64,000 nt of DNA from an uncultured Phycisphaerales bacterium (GTDB lineage: Bacteria; Planctomycetota; Phycisphaerae; Sedimentisphaerales; Anaerobacaceae): positions 1 to 64,000 of the forward strand of contig CALEZT010000267.1 of the NCBI GenBank assembly GCA_937927975.1, read 5' to 3'. The position numbers and the translations under genes were made by a program. Within the stretch, counting starts at the first letter, position 1. Every line of letters begins with the position of its first letter. Shown one piece after another: positions 15,965 through 24,997 of the stretch. A model generated the notes under the pieces. It made no database searches. It saw nothing but the letters and a program-made list of their open reading frames with translations, and was not told where the DNA came from.

Positions 15965-18221
15965 ATGGCTTCTTCTCCTCGTCGTTGCCGCCGAACCCGC
16001 GGCGGCGCTCAAGCCCGTTCCGATCAACGTGGCTGAGGCGATCATCGAGCCCTTCTGGACGCCGGAGCTGAGCGGGTTGGCCAAGTGGCGGATCGAGGAT
16101 GGAACGGGCCACGGACTCCGCGTGCGACAGAACTGGAGCGCTGTCGATTTCGAATGGGCGTCCAAGCCCGCCGCCGGTCCGGCTCTTCGCATGACCAGGG
16201 ACTTCGGCGTCGATTGCTCCGGCTACGACCGTCTGTTGATCTCCCTGTCGATGCCGAAAGGCTGCGTGCTCCGCGCGATCGCACAGACCGACAAGGGCCC
16301 GCGCACGTTCGTTTCCGAACGAGCCGTCGAGAGTCGGGCGGAATACGTCGTCGAGCTCGACGACGCGACGCGGATCGACGCTCTGACTCTGGAGATCGAC
16401 GGTGGAACCGAGGGCAACACCGCAGGCTGGCTTCGCTGGATCGGACTACAGAGCACGGAACGTCTGCCCCTGTACTTCGCCCAATGGGATCACTCCGCCA
16501 GGCAATGGGACGCGTACCTTCAGGAAGCCGACTTCCGCCCCGAGTTCAAGCCATGCTTTGGCATCTTTCTGACCGCGGAGGAGCTGGAGGAGCTTCGATC
16601 GCAGCACCGGCAGGCCGTCGAAAGGGAGGGACGGTCCCGCTACGCGGACTTGGCCGAGGCGGCGCGCGGGTATGAACCGGAGAGGGGAATCCACGAGTTC
16701 GTCAAGAGCGGCGGCAGCGCCTCCGCTCACACGCGCGTTCGGGACAAGGACCAGCCCAGACTGACCGGCAGCACCGATCTGGCGGTCGCAGGGCTGGTCC
16801 TTCGCGATGCCGACGCGCTGCGAATGGCGGCCCGCTATGCACTCTGCCTGGCGTTCAGCGAGCATTGGGAGACCGGGTTCATGTCGGTCTATCCCGGCGG
16901 GCCCTGGGAGGACCGCGCGTTCCGTCGCTCTTACACCGCCGAGGACGTCGCGGTGATTCTGGACCTGGCCGGAGAGGTGTTCAGCGAGGCCGGGCGAGCG
17001 TACCTGATGCGAAGACTCGCGGAGGAAGGCGTCGGTCCGATCAACTATGTCACCTGGCGACACGAATACATCTTCCGCTGCAACCAACTGGCCTACTTCA
17101 ATACGGGACGCATGTGCGCGTACCTGGTCCTGGAGCGTCAGTGGCCTCGTGTGAAACCCTATACCGATCTGGCGTATCACGACGCGATCGACAATCTCGA
17201 AGCGGTGATCGAGCCGGACGGCGGCTCGCTCGAAGGGCCCGGCTATCTCAGTCCGACCGTCCGCGAGAACTACAAGGCTCTCAAGTACTACGCCAGAGCC
17301 AGGGGAAGGAACGTGTCCGAACTGGTCCCCGACGTGCTCAAGCGGACGTCCGACTACGCGGCGGTCGTCGCCTCGACCACAACCGACGATGTGATCGCGA
17401 TCTGCGATTCCGGCGCGAGCTTTCGCAGGGACAGTCTGATCGTCCTGATGGAACTGGTTCCTCAGAGCTACTGGACCACGATCTACAGCAAGCAACTCGT
17501 CCGCGAGGGTAAGCCTCCGGTGGCGGCGCCGGCGCTGCCGGCCTTCGTGGCCTTGCCGCACACGGGGTATCTCGCTTCGACGCGCCGGCTTGGAGACGAC
17601 CAGGTCAAGATTTTCGTCATGGGCAACAAGTCGGGTGCCGGCCATACCCACGAGGACAAGGGGAGCTTCGTGCTCGAATACGCCGGCGAGGCGTTCGCGA
17701 TGGATCTGGGCATCTGCGACTACGAGGACCCCATCCACGCGGTGTACAAGCACGCTCAGCGCCACAACATGCTCGTGCCGGTCGGGCTGCCCGAGCGGGC
17801 CTGCCCTCGAAACCCGCTGATGGCGGACGTAAAGCCTGCCGGAAAAGGCGACGAACGGCAGTTCCACGCGAGCATCGACGCCACGCCGGGCTGGGAAGGA
17901 TACTACAACAAGTGGGTGCGCCGCTGGGATTCGCCCTCGCCGCAAGAGATCGTGATCCGCGACGAGTACGAGCTTGCCAAAGGGACCGCAGTGGAGTTCT
18001 ATTGGCAGACCAAGCTGCCGGTGGAGCAAGGCGACCGGGCGATCGTCATTCGCGGCCAACGAGGGATCGCGACGCTCTCGGTCCCGCCGGACTGCACGAT
18101 CCGCGTCGAGCAACTCGACCTGGCCGACGGCGACAGGCAAACTCGCATCGCGATTCGCAGAGACGCGGTGCAAGGCACTCTCGAAGTGAAGATCCGATTG
18201 CAGAACGCATTGACGAAATGA
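15891..18221 (+). CDS. exported heparinase II/III-family protein
   Basis: About 776 residues. A signal peptide is visible (hydrophobic LWLLLLVVAAEPAAA). The body resembles alginate/heparin lyase-type alpha-alpha toroid proteins, and the C-terminal beta-sheet domain carries the heparinase II/III-like segment GAGHTHEDKGSFVLEYAGE, typical of PL12/PL15/PL17/PL21-like enzymes. It probably cleaves a uronate-containing polysaccharide by beta-elimination; the substrate is unknown. The start is uncertain: TTG 15882, ATG 15891 and ATG 15897 are in frame and all lie between the arms of a perfect inverted repeat, so the signal-peptide n-region is repeat-derived. The stop overlaps the rdgB start (ATGA). 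Confidence 0.85.
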   Translation: MKMNAGTSPSPLLPQSVSIRVNPCLWLLLLVVAAEPAAALKPVPINVAEAIIEPFWTPELSGLAKWRIEDGTGHGLRVRQNWSAVDFEWASKPAAGPALRMTRDFGVDCSGYDRLLISLSMPKGCVLRAIAQTDKGPRTFVSERAVESRAEYVVELDDATRIDALTLEIDGGTEGNTAGWLRWIGLQSTERLPLYFAQWDHSARQWDAYLQEADFRPEFKPCFGIFLTAEELEELRSQHRQAVEREGRSRYADLAEAARGYEPERGIHEFVKSGGSASAHTRVRDKDQPRLTGSTDLAVAGLVLRDADALRMAARYALCLAFSEHWETGFMSVYPGGPWEDRAFRRSYTAEDVAVILDLAGEVFSEAGRAYLMRRLAEEGVGPINYVTWRHEYIFRCNQLAYFNTGRMCAYLVLERQWPRVKPYTDLAYHDAIDNLEAVIEPDGGSLEGPGYLSPTVRENYKALKYYARARGRNVSELVPDVLKRTSDYAAVVASTTTDDVIAICDSGASFRRDSLIVLMELVPQSYWTTIYSKQLVREGKPPVAAPALPAFVALPHTGYLASTRRLGDDQVKIFVMGNKSGAGHTHEDKGSFVLEYAGEAFAMDLGICDYEDPIHAVYKHAQRHNMLVPVGLPERACPRNPLMADVKPAGKGDERQFHASIDATPGWEGYYNKWVRRWDSPSPQEIVIRDEYELAKGTAVEFYWQTKLPVEQGDRAIVIRGQRGIATLSVPPDCTIRVEQLDLADGDRQTRIAIRRDAVQGTLEVKIRLQNALTK

Positions 18222-18877
18222 CAGGGACACAGAACGTGAGCAACTCGAACAGACAGATTCTCGTGGCGACGACGAATCCCGGAAAGGTGCGGGAGCTTCG
18301 GGCGATGCTGGATTTCGACGTGGACTTCAAGAGCCTGGCGGACTTTGCCGGCGTGGGCGAGGTCGTGGAGGACGGCGCGACCTTTGCGGAAAACGCCCGC
18401 AAGAAGGCCCTGGGCTACGCGCAGGCGACCGGGCTCTGGACGCTGGCCGACGACTCGGGCCTCGTCGTGGACGCGCTGGACGGCGCGCCGGGGGTCAATT
18501 CCGCGCGCTTCTCGGGCGAGCGGGCCAAGGGCTCCGACCGCAAGGCCGTGGACCGCAGGAACTACGAGAAGCTGCTGTCGCTGATGGAGGATGTTCCGAC
18601 TGAGAAGCGGACCGCGCGCTTCATGTGCTGCCTGTGCCTAGCGAGCCCGCGCGAGGTGTTGATCGAGACGCAGGGCAGCGTCGAAGGCGTCATCACGATC
18701 GAGCCGACAGGCGAAGGCGGCTTCGGCTACGATCCGGTCTTCTTCGTGCCGCAGCTCGGCAAGACCGTCGCCCAGATTGGCGACGACGAAAAGAACGCAG
18801 TCTCCCATCGCGGCAACGCGATGCGAAAGCTCAAGCCCCTCCTGGAGAAGCTGCTGAAGTCGGACCGGTGTTCATAG
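18218..18877 (+). CDS. rdgB: RdgB/HAM1 non-canonical purine NTP pyrophosphatase
   Basis: A 219-residue house-cleaning enzyme that hydrolyses dITP, ITP and XTP to monophosphates. Visible family motifs: VATTNPGKVRELRAML at the N terminus (TxNxxK), FAENARKKA, LADDSGLVVDALDGAPGV, and GEGGFGYDPVFFVPQ followed by SHRGNAM. Length is normal (about 200). The ATG at 18218 overlaps the preceding stop codon in an ATGA, suggesting translational coupling to the heparinase-like gene; a GTG at 18236 is an alternative start. Confidence 0.95.
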   Translation: MTGTQNVSNSNRQILVATTNPGKVRELRAMLDFDVDFKSLADFAGVGEVVEDGATFAENARKKALGYAQATGLWTLADDSGLVVDALDGAPGVNSARFSGERAKGSDRKAVDRRNYEKLLSLMEDVPTEKRTARFMCCLCLASPREVLIETQGSVEGVITIEPTGEGGFGYDPVFFVPQLGKTVAQIGDDEKNAVSHRGNAMRKLKPLLEKLLKSDRCS

Positions 18878-18885
18878 CGTCGCCC

Positions 18886-19200
18886 CTACGGCCAAGGCAG
18901 TCGGTCCTCTTCGGGGCTCAGCTCCGCGATGTAACCCAGGATCTTGTGCGCGAGCCGGTAGGCCTCCGTGGCGACCACCTCGCCGTCGGCCATTTCGGTG
19001 ATCAGGCCCTGAGCTGCCTGGTGCGCCGCCTGCTCCTCCTGGCCCTGGCCCAGGAGGTAGTACATCGCACCGGCCCCCATGTAGACCGCCTTGGCGATCT
19101 CGGTCATGGCGAAGTCGCCTTCCTCGTTTTCGATGTGTTGCCGGGCGGCTTCGAGCCGCGACAGCGCGAAGTTCCACGCCTGGGCTGCCTGGGGGTTCAT
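18886..19200 (-). CDS. small alpha-helical hypothetical protein
   Basis: A 104-residue, acidic, Ala/Glu-rich and probably all-helical protein (AWNFALSRLEAARQHIENEE; later MGAGAMYYLLGQGQEEQAAH). No signal peptide or membrane segment. I do not recognise a family. It lies 56 bases downstream of the outer-membrane-like lipoprotein gene on the same strand and ends 8 bases from the convergent rdgB. The only ribosome-binding hint is GGTGAC near the ATG, so the start is not certain, but codon use and composition are protein-like. Confidence 0.55.
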   Translation of the reverse strand: MNPQAAQAWNFALSRLEAARQHIENEEGDFAMTEIAKAVYMGAGAMYYLLGQGQEEQAAHQAAQGLITEMADGEVVATEAYRLAHKILGYIAELSPEEDRLPWP

Positions 19201-19256
19201 GTCGTCACCGCGTCAGAGAGGGACTTGGGCAAAATGGCCATTGTGAAGAAGTCCTG

Positions 19257-19793
19257 TCAGAATCTGAACAGCAAGCCCAGGTTGATCCCGAACCCGTCGA
19301 TGTCGGCATCCTGGAGATTGCGCAGCTCGTCTTTGGCGCTGTCGACGTCGGCCTCCAGGAACAGCCATCGCGCCTCGGCCAGCACGGAGACCCGATGAAA
19401 GCCGACCTCCATGCCCACCAGCGGAAAGAACCCGACGCTGTCGTCCAGGTCCTCCGCGTCGCAATCGAAGAGGTAGTAGCCGCCGCCGGCGCCGACGTAG
19501 GCGACGATCCGTTCGCCGAGGGAGGAGAAGTTCAACAGGGCCGCCGCTTCCAGCGGGATCATGTCGACATTCACATCGCCAAAACGGATCCAACTGGCGC
19601 GGACGTCCACGCTGATCAGGTCGATCGGGTTGAGTTCCACCTTGGCGCCGCCGCCGTAGCCGGTGCCGAGATCCTTCGAATCCAGCGAGGATCCGAAGAC
19701 CCCGACCTCCAGGCCGGACCCGTGAGCGCAACCGCCCAGAACCGCAGTCGCCGAAACCAACAACGCCAAGCCAACAAGTCGCGTAGTCTCCAT
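19257..19793 (-). CDS. outer-membrane beta-barrel-like lipoprotein
   Basis: A 178-residue protein with a lipoprotein signal: hydrophobic LVGLALLVSATAVLGGC, a lipobox with Cys22. The mature part alternates short amphipathic strands (KVELNPIDLISVDVRASWI, VAYVGAGGGYYLF, VSVLAEARWLFLEADV) and ends in aromatic LLFRF, the usual ending of small outer-membrane barrels. This suggests an OmpA/OmpX-like 8-strand barrel or a periplasm-facing lipoprotein. The ATG at 19793 follows AAGGAGT. Function unknown. The combination of a lipobox and a C-terminal Phe is somewhat unusual. Confidence 0.65.
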   Translation of the reverse strand: METTRLVGLALLVSATAVLGGCAHGSGLEVGVFGSSLDSKDLGTGYGGGAKVELNPIDLISVDVRASWIRFGDVNVDMIPLEAAALLNFSSLGERIVAYVGAGGGYYLFDCDAEDLDDSVGFFPLVGMEVGFHRVSVLAEARWLFLEADVDSAKDELRNLQDADIDGFGINLGLLFRF

Positions 19794-20202
19794 CTGTCCA
19801 CTCCTTGCATCCGAAAACGCCGTCGTTCCTCCGGAACGCGGTTCGGTCCTAAGCTATACACCCGACGGCCGTTGTGCAACCGGCAAATCGTCCGGCCGGA
19901 GAGATTCCGCCGCACCATGCTCAATCAGGCGGGCTCGTCGCAGCCTCTGGCCCAACAGACCTTCCAGAAGGGCTGCGACCCGCTCACAGCCCTTCCGTGC
20001 CGACTCCAGGAGCGACGCATCGGCACAACGACATCCCGCTCCCGGCGTTTGACATCGGGCACGCTCTGAGGGTATCCTACGGCGTCGGTACGAAACTGAG
20101 GTCGGCAGATCGGGATGACGTGCCTTCGGCCTGGGACAGGCCGGGCTGCCTGGAAGTTGGGGGACTGCGGTGATTCGAACTCCCCTGGGAAAGTCCTGTG
20201 TT
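19794..20202. other. intergenic region, no gene seen
   Basis: About 410 bases between the divergently transcribed lipoprotein and PQQ-like genes. I saw no open frame with a ribosome binding site, no tRNA and no strong promoter. It is moderately GC-rich with no obvious repeat. Confidence 0.5.
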
Positions 20203-21504
20203 ATGATGACAAAGCGATCGGTTCAGTGGTGTCTCCTTGTTCTGTTGTTGTCCGTGAAGGCGTTGTTCGCGCAGACCGCTTGGCCTCAGTTCCGCGGGCC
20301 CACCGGCGACGGCCTTGCCACCGCTCCCGTCGATTCGCAGGCCCGTGGCCTGCCGGTCCGCTGGAGCGAGACGGAGAACGTCGCATGGAAGACCGCCATC
20401 CCCCACGTGGGCTGGTCGACGCCGGTCGTGATGGATGGCCAGGTCTGGCTCACGACTGCGACGCCCGACGGCCATGAGTTCTTCGCGATCTGCGTGGACG
20501 CCGGGACGGGCGAGATCCGTTTCAACGAAAAACTCTTCCACGCGGACAATCCCGAACCGCTTGGCAATCCGATGAACGGCTACGCGTCGCCTTCGCCGAC
20601 GATTGAGCCGGGCCGGGTGTACGTCCACTTCGGCAGCTACGGCACCGCCTGCCTGGACACGAGGACTTTCGAGGTCCTGTGGACGCGGGACGATCTGCCC
20701 TGTCGGCACTATCGCGGGCCGGGCTCGTCGGTGATTCTGTTCGAGGACCTGCTGATCCTCACCATGGACGGCGTGGACGTGCAGTACGTCGTCGCCCTGG
20801 ACAAGGCGACCGGGCGCACCGTCTGGAAGACCGACCGCACCGCCGACTGGGACGACCTCGACGAGGACGGCAAGCCGCGGCTCGAAGGCGACATGCGAAA
20901 GGCCTATTCCACCCCGGTGGTGGTGGACGTCAATGGGACCCGGCAGATGCTCACGATCGGAGCCAAGGCTGTCTACGGCTACGATCCGAGGACGGGACGC
21001 GAACTGTGGAAAGTGAACACGCCGGCATTTTCGGGCGCGGCCAGCCCGATCTACGGCCAAGGCCTGACGTTCATGGTCACCGGCTTCGGCAAGACCGAAC
21101 TGTTGGCGATCCGTCCCGACGGTCGGGGCGACGTCACCGACACGCATGTCGCCTGGAAGACCGCGAGCATGGTCCCGCAGACACCCTCGCCTGTCGTGGT
21201 GGGCGAGTTGTTCTTCATGATCAACGACACCGGAACAATCACCTGCCTGGAGGCCGCGACCGGCAAGCAGCTCTGGCGCGAGCGGGCCCGCGGCAACTTC
21301 GCGGCCTCGCTGCTCTACGCCGACGGCAACGTTTACTGCTTCAGTCGCGAGGGCCGCACGACGGTCTTCAAGGCTGCTCGCCAGTACGAGCTGGTGGCGA
21401 CCAGCACGCTCAACTCCGGCTTCATGGCCTCTGCCGCGGTCTGGGGCAAGACCCTCTTCCTGCGGACCAAAGAGCATCTCTATCGAATCGAATCGCCCAA
21501 GTGA
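20203..21504 (+). CDS. exported PQQ-like beta-propeller protein
   Basis: A 433-residue protein with an N-terminal signal peptide (SVQWCLLVLLLSVKALFAQ) and repeats of the PQQ type: AWPQFRGPTGDGLA at the mature N terminus, then AxDxxTGxxxW-like blades (ALDKATGRTVWKT, YDPRTGRELWKV, LEAATGKQLWRE). The family is common in planctomycetes; such WxxFRGP proteins are not proven dehydrogenases and may bind ligands or proteins. Two adjacent ATGs at 20203 and 20206 are both usable. It is paralogous in layout to the gene at 61856. No operon partner: its downstream neighbour is convergent. Confidence 0.85.
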   Translation: MMTKRSVQWCLLVLLLSVKALFAQTAWPQFRGPTGDGLATAPVDSQARGLPVRWSETENVAWKTAIPHVGWSTPVVMDGQVWLTTATPDGHEFFAICVDAGTGEIRFNEKLFHADNPEPLGNPMNGYASPSPTIEPGRVYVHFGSYGTACLDTRTFEVLWTRDDLPCRHYRGPGSSVILFEDLLILTMDGVDVQYVVALDKATGRTVWKTDRTADWDDLDEDGKPRLEGDMRKAYSTPVVVDVNGTRQMLTIGAKAVYGYDPRTGRELWKVNTPAFSGAASPIYGQGLTFMVTGFGKTELLAIRPDGRGDVTDTHVAWKTASMVPQTPSPVVVGELFFMINDTGTITCLEAATGKQLWRERARGNFAASLLYADGNVYCFSREGRTTVFKAARQYELVATSTLNSGFMASAAVWGKTLFLRTKEHLYRIESPK

Positions 21505-21587
21505 CGACGCACAGGTTCTTCACTCGTGCGAATTCAGATTGATCTGTGTCGCACGAAACGCTCGCCCTTGCGTCATGGGGCGAACCG

Positions 21588-22574
21588 CTATTCGCTCTTG
21601 GGCTGGCCGGGCGAGCTGCTCGTGTCGCTACCGTAGACCCAGATCCGCACGCGCAGGCTCGTCACCAGATCGACCGCGCTGAACGGGGCTGCGAGCTGGA
21701 TGCCGGTGGTCGTCAGGTAGCTGTAGCTGAACACGGTCCCGAGACCCTGGTTGGTCAGGTTGGGGCCAGCGATCCCTGAGACGTTCATCTGGAGATCCAC
21801 GACATAGTCGTCGGTGTTGCCGCCCAGGCCGTGCTTGAGACTGATCACCGCGAACTGGCTGGGCGAACCGAACGGGGTGGCCATCCACCCGCTGTCGTAG
21901 GCCGGACGGGGGAAACCGACGCTTGGCGTCGGCGTCGGCGTCGCGCCGCTGTCGATCCGGATGTCGTCGTAGTAGACGGGCGAAGCTCCGTTTCCATAGA
22001 GGTCGATGGCCTGGAGCGTGCCGTGTGCGTCGTTGTCCCACACGCCGGCCGCGATCTGCACGTCGTTGTAGTACTCCTCGAAGGTGTTCGCGTCCAGGTC
22101 GATGACGACCTTGATCTGGACCCACTGATCCACGATGATCCTGGCGGGCTCGCCCAGCGCGCCGCTGTAAGGAACGATGGTCCCGGCGGTCATGTCGTAT
22201 TGCGTCTGGATCGACCAGTCGTAGGGCCCGTTGTCGGAGTAGGTGTTCATCAGGATGAAATACGTGACGCCGGAAGAGCCCGAAGGGATGTACTGCCAGG
22301 CGGTAAGCACCCATTTGCCGCCGGCGAGATCGAACTCGTGCACCAGGTCGGTGGACCCTCGGATTTCGACCGATTGCCTGTCGGTGTGGGCGTACAGATT
22401 CGACGCCAGGCCGTCGACGGACGAGACGTTGTCCCAGCCTTTCCAGCCGCCCTGGCCGTGAATGCCCAGTCCCGCGGAATAGGTCTCGAACCCGTCCGCG
22501 AATTCGCTCGCCCAGCCCGCCCCGCACGCGTACAACAACAGAACCGACGCCGCGATCGCAATGTGATTTCTCAT
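21588..22574 (-). CDS. secreted protein with LamG/concanavalin-like domain
   Basis: A 328-residue protein. A signal peptide (IAIAASVLLLYACGAGWASE) precedes a beta-rich domain starting FADGFETYSAG, a form common to planctomycete extracellular proteins with laminin-G-like jelly-roll folds; a spacer DSGATPTPTPSVGF follows and a second beta-rich module ends the protein. No catalytic motif is recognisable, so a structural or glycan-binding role is possible. The ATG at 22574 is preceded by GAGGG. A very good promoter lies 84-112 bases upstream. Confidence 0.7.
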   Translation of the reverse strand: MRNHIAIAASVLLLYACGAGWASEFADGFETYSAGLGIHGQGGWKGWDNVSSVDGLASNLYAHTDRQSVEIRGSTDLVHEFDLAGGKWVLTAWQYIPSGSSGVTYFILMNTYSDNGPYDWSIQTQYDMTAGTIVPYSGALGEPARIIVDQWVQIKVVIDLDANTFEEYYNDVQIAAGVWDNDAHGTLQAIDLYGNGASPVYYDDIRIDSGATPTPTPSVGFPRPAYDSGWMATPFGSPSQFAVISLKHGLGGNTDDYVVDLQMNVSGIAGPNLTNQGLGTVFSYSYLTTTGIQLAAPFSAVDLVTSLRVRIWVYGSDTSSSPGQPKSE

Positions 22575-22657
22575 GACTCAACCCTCTCACATGATGTCCG
22601 TCCCGTTCCCCGTCCAGGCGAATGCCCTACGTCGCGCCTGCGGGGCTATTTTCACTC

Positions 22658-22686
22658 TTTATATCGCAAATCTTCCTGATTGTCAA
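22658..22686 (-). promoter_or_regulatory. strong sigma70-like promoter of the LamG-like gene
   Basis: Minus-strand perfect TTGACA (22681-22686), 17-bp spacer, TATAAA (22658-22663). This is the best promoter match in the window. It gives a leader of about 75 nt. Confidence 0.75.
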
Positions 22687-22699
22687 GACACCGAACCGC

Positions 22700-23740
22700 T
22701 CACAGGACGCGGTCGACGATGTAACGGGCGCCGAGGAAGATATCGACCGCCAGGCTGGTGCACAGGATGGCCCAGCGGAGGGCGTGGAGGCGGAGCTTCA
22801 TGTGCGTGATCACAAAGAGGATGCCGGTGGCGACCGCGCCCAGCAGGTAGACCTTCGCGGCTTCGACGAAAAGCCGCGCGTAGCCGTCACCCAGGCCCAG
22901 CATCACCTGGAAGCAGTGGGCCGCCAGGAGCAGCGCCGCGATCGAGAGCCCGCCCAGGACGATCACGCCTGCGAGGATCCACTTTCGGTCGGCGTGGCCC
23001 GCTGCGATCAGGCCGTGAAGCCCAATGCCCGCCAGGACCGCGCACCAAGTCAGCGGGACGCTCAGCCACAGGATCGGACTGACGCCGATCCGCGCGATCT
23101 GTCGGGCGTCGAGGAACGACTTGCTGAACGCCAGGACGAAGCCCGCCAGCACCAGAACGAAGAGGCTGTAGCGGCGCGCCTTGCCCATCATCGCCGCGCC
23201 CAGGACCAGGGCCGCCATGGGAACGTGGTAGAGGCCCAGCAGCGCGCTGCTTCGGGTGATCAGAGCCAGCGGCGCGACGAACCCCGCCAGGTCCGTCGGG
23301 CGGACGCTCACCTGCAGCGGCGCCGCGAAGAACCGCTGCGAAGCCGAGACGTGCGAGAACAGGACGATCGCCGCAAAGGGCAGAACCAGCAGCGCGAGCC
23401 CTGGCGCTTTGCCGAACCGCTTCTCGACGATCGATGCCGGGACGAAGAGCCACGGGACACATGCGGCCGGCAGTCCCGCCAGCGGATGCACCTTGGCCAG
23501 GCCCAGGAGGAAGGGGCCGAACCCATAGAGCAGTCCGGCCAGGATCGCCCCTGAAACGCCTGGCGCCCATCGATGGCTCAGCACGTACGCGCCAAACGCC
23601 GCGACGCACGCGTTGACCGGCAGGAGCCACTGCCAGCCTGCAAGCCGCGAGCCATGCGGCAGGTACAGGTAGACCGCGAAGGCGACGAACAGGATCGCCG
23701 CGACGAAAGGCCCGATGAGGTTACGCTGGGTTGGGTCCAT
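22700..23740 (-). CDS. polytopic membrane protein, unknown function
   Basis: A 346-residue protein that is almost wholly hydrophobic, with about ten predicted membrane helices (first: LIGPFVAAILFVAFAVYLYL). Most loops are short and have few charges; Arg/Lys clusters such as GKARRYS and GHADRK suggest cytoplasmic loops. I do not recognise a family; it has the look of an uncharacterised permease or glycosyltransferase-type scaffold. The start is taken at the ATG at 23740; a TTG four codons earlier is the alternative. It lies 186 bases downstream of purM, separated from it by a repeat element, on the same strand. Confidence 0.65.
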   Translation of the reverse strand: MDPTQRNLIGPFVAAILFVAFAVYLYLPHGSRLAGWQWLLPVNACVAAFGAYVLSHRWAPGVSGAILAGLLYGFGPFLLGLAKVHPLAGLPAACVPWLFVPASIVEKRFGKAPGLALLVLPFAAIVLFSHVSASQRFFAAPLQVSVRPTDLAGFVAPLALITRSSALLGLYHVPMAALVLGAAMMGKARRYSLFVLVLAGFVLAFSKSFLDARQIARIGVSPILWLSVPLTWCAVLAGIGLHGLIAAGHADRKWILAGVIVLGGLSIAALLLAAHCFQVMLGLGDGYARLFVEAAKVYLLGAVATGILFVITHMKLRLHALRWAILCTSLAVDIFLGARYIVDRVL

Positions 23741-23765
23741 TCTCAGGGGCAACTCCGACAGGAGG

Positions 23766-23926
23766 AAGCACGAATATCGAAATTCGAAATCCGAAACAAA
23801 TCCAAAGCACCAAACCCAAATGACCGAAACGCTAACGTCACGGCGGGCGGTCCGCTTTGAGCCTTTGGGCTTCGGTCATTCGTGCTTGTTTCGAGTTTCG
23901 AAATTCGGATTTCGGATTTCGAATTT
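23766..23926. repeat. palindromic repeat element after purM
   Basis: The left part contains CGAAATTCGAAATCCGAAAC (reading with one base shift) and CCAAATGACCGAAACGCT; the right part is its approximate reverse complement (TTCGGTCATTCGTGC, TTTCGAAATTCGGATTTCGG). It begins right after the purM stop codon. A second copy of the left part lies at 48940-49016. Confidence 0.85.
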
Positions 23927-24997
23927 CTAGTCCTTGAGCACGACCTGCCCGGTTCCTTTGGCGATCTTGCCGATGTTGTAGACCTTCTCGCCCTCGGCGA
24001 TAAGCAGGCGGGCCGCGGCGTCGGCGAAATCCTCTGCGACGATCACGACGTAGCCGATGCCCATATTGAAGACGTTGAACATTTCCTCTTCCTGGACGGG
24101 CCCGGCCTTCTGGAGGAAATTGAAGATCTTCGGCCTGGGCCAGCTCGACTTCCGGATCACCGCATTGCAGTCTTTCGGCAGCACTCGCGGCACATTGCCC
24201 GGCAGACCCGCGCCGGTGATGTGCGCCATCGCGTGCACGACCCGCTTGACCTTGTACTTGTTCAGCAGCTTGAGGATCGGGCGGACATAGATCTTCGTCG
24301 GCGCCAGCAGTGCTTCGCCCAGCGTTTGCCCGCTGAGCTCGTCGATCGTGTCGGTGACTTTGAGTTTGGCCCGCTTGAAGCAGATGTTTCGCGCCAGCGC
24401 ATAACCGTTGCTGTGCAGGCCGGACGAGCCCAGGCCCAGGATGCGGTCGCCCGGCCGGACCTGTTTGCCGGTGATGATGCGGTTCTTCTCGACGACGCCG
24501 ACCGCAAAGCCCGCCATGTCGAAATCGCCTTTGCGGTACGTGTCGGGCATTTCCGCGGTTTCCCCGCCCAGCAGGGCGCAATCCGCCTGGCGACAGCCCG
24601 CCGCGACGCCCTTGACCATCTGGGCGACCAGGCCCGGCTCGAGCTTGTGCAGCGCGACGTAATCGAGGAAGAACAGGGGCTCTGCGCCCATGACGAGCAT
24701 GTCGTTGACGCTCATCGCGACCAGGTCGATGCCGACCGTGTCGAACTTCCTGGCCTTGGCGGCCACCTGGACTTTGCTGCCGACTCCGTCGGTGCAGGCA
24801 ACGAGCACGGGATTGCGGTAGTTCTTCCGGAAGAGCCTCTCGTCATAGTCCAGACGGAACAGGCCTGCGAAGCCCCAGGGCACGTTGATCACCCGCGGCC
24901 CATACGTGCTGGCCAGGTGGGACTGGATATTGTCGACCATCACGTCGTTGGCGTCGGTGTCGACGCCGGACTGGGCATAGCTGACGAATTTACTCAT
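23927..24997 (-). CDS. purM: phosphoribosylformylglycinamidine cyclo-ligase
   Basis: A 356-residue enzyme of purine synthesis that closes FGAM to AIR using ATP. Signature segments: TDGVGSKVQVA near 70-80, GIDLVAMSVNDMLVMGAEPLF in pieces (IDLVAMSVND, MGAEPLFFLDY), LLGGETAEMPDTY, GLGSSGLHSNGY and HITGAGLPGNVPRVLP in pieces. Length fits PurM (about 345). The ATG at 24997 overlaps the purF stop by 8 bases (ATGAGTAA), arguing for translational coupling. A repeat element abuts its stop codon. Confidence 0.96.
   Translation of the reverse strand: MSKFVSYAQSGVDTDANDVMVDNIQSHLASTYGPRVINVPWGFAGLFRLDYDERLFRKNYRNPVLVACTDGVGSKVQVAAKARKFDTVGIDLVAMSVNDMLVMGAEPLFFLDYVALHKLEPGLVAQMVKGVAAGCRQADCALLGGETAEMPDTYRKGDFDMAGFAVGVVEKNRIITGKQVRPGDRILGLGSSGLHSNGYALARNICFKRAKLKVTDTIDELSGQTLGEALLAPTKIYVRPILKLLNKYKVKRVVHAMAHITGAGLPGNVPRVLPKDCNAVIRKSSWPRPKIFNFLQKAGPVQEEEMFNVFNMGIGYVVIVAEDFADAAARLLIAEGEKVYNIGKIAKGTGQVVLKD

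Noticed and set aside
20140-20200. tRNA-like stretch containing GATTCGAACTCCC
   Set aside because: It resembles a T-arm, but no acceptor stem, D arm or anticodon arm could be placed around it.
21524-21556. TCGTGCG/CGCACGA hairpin between convergent genes
   Set aside because: The loop is 19 bases, the stem only 7 bp, and there is no T tract, so a terminator call is not supported.
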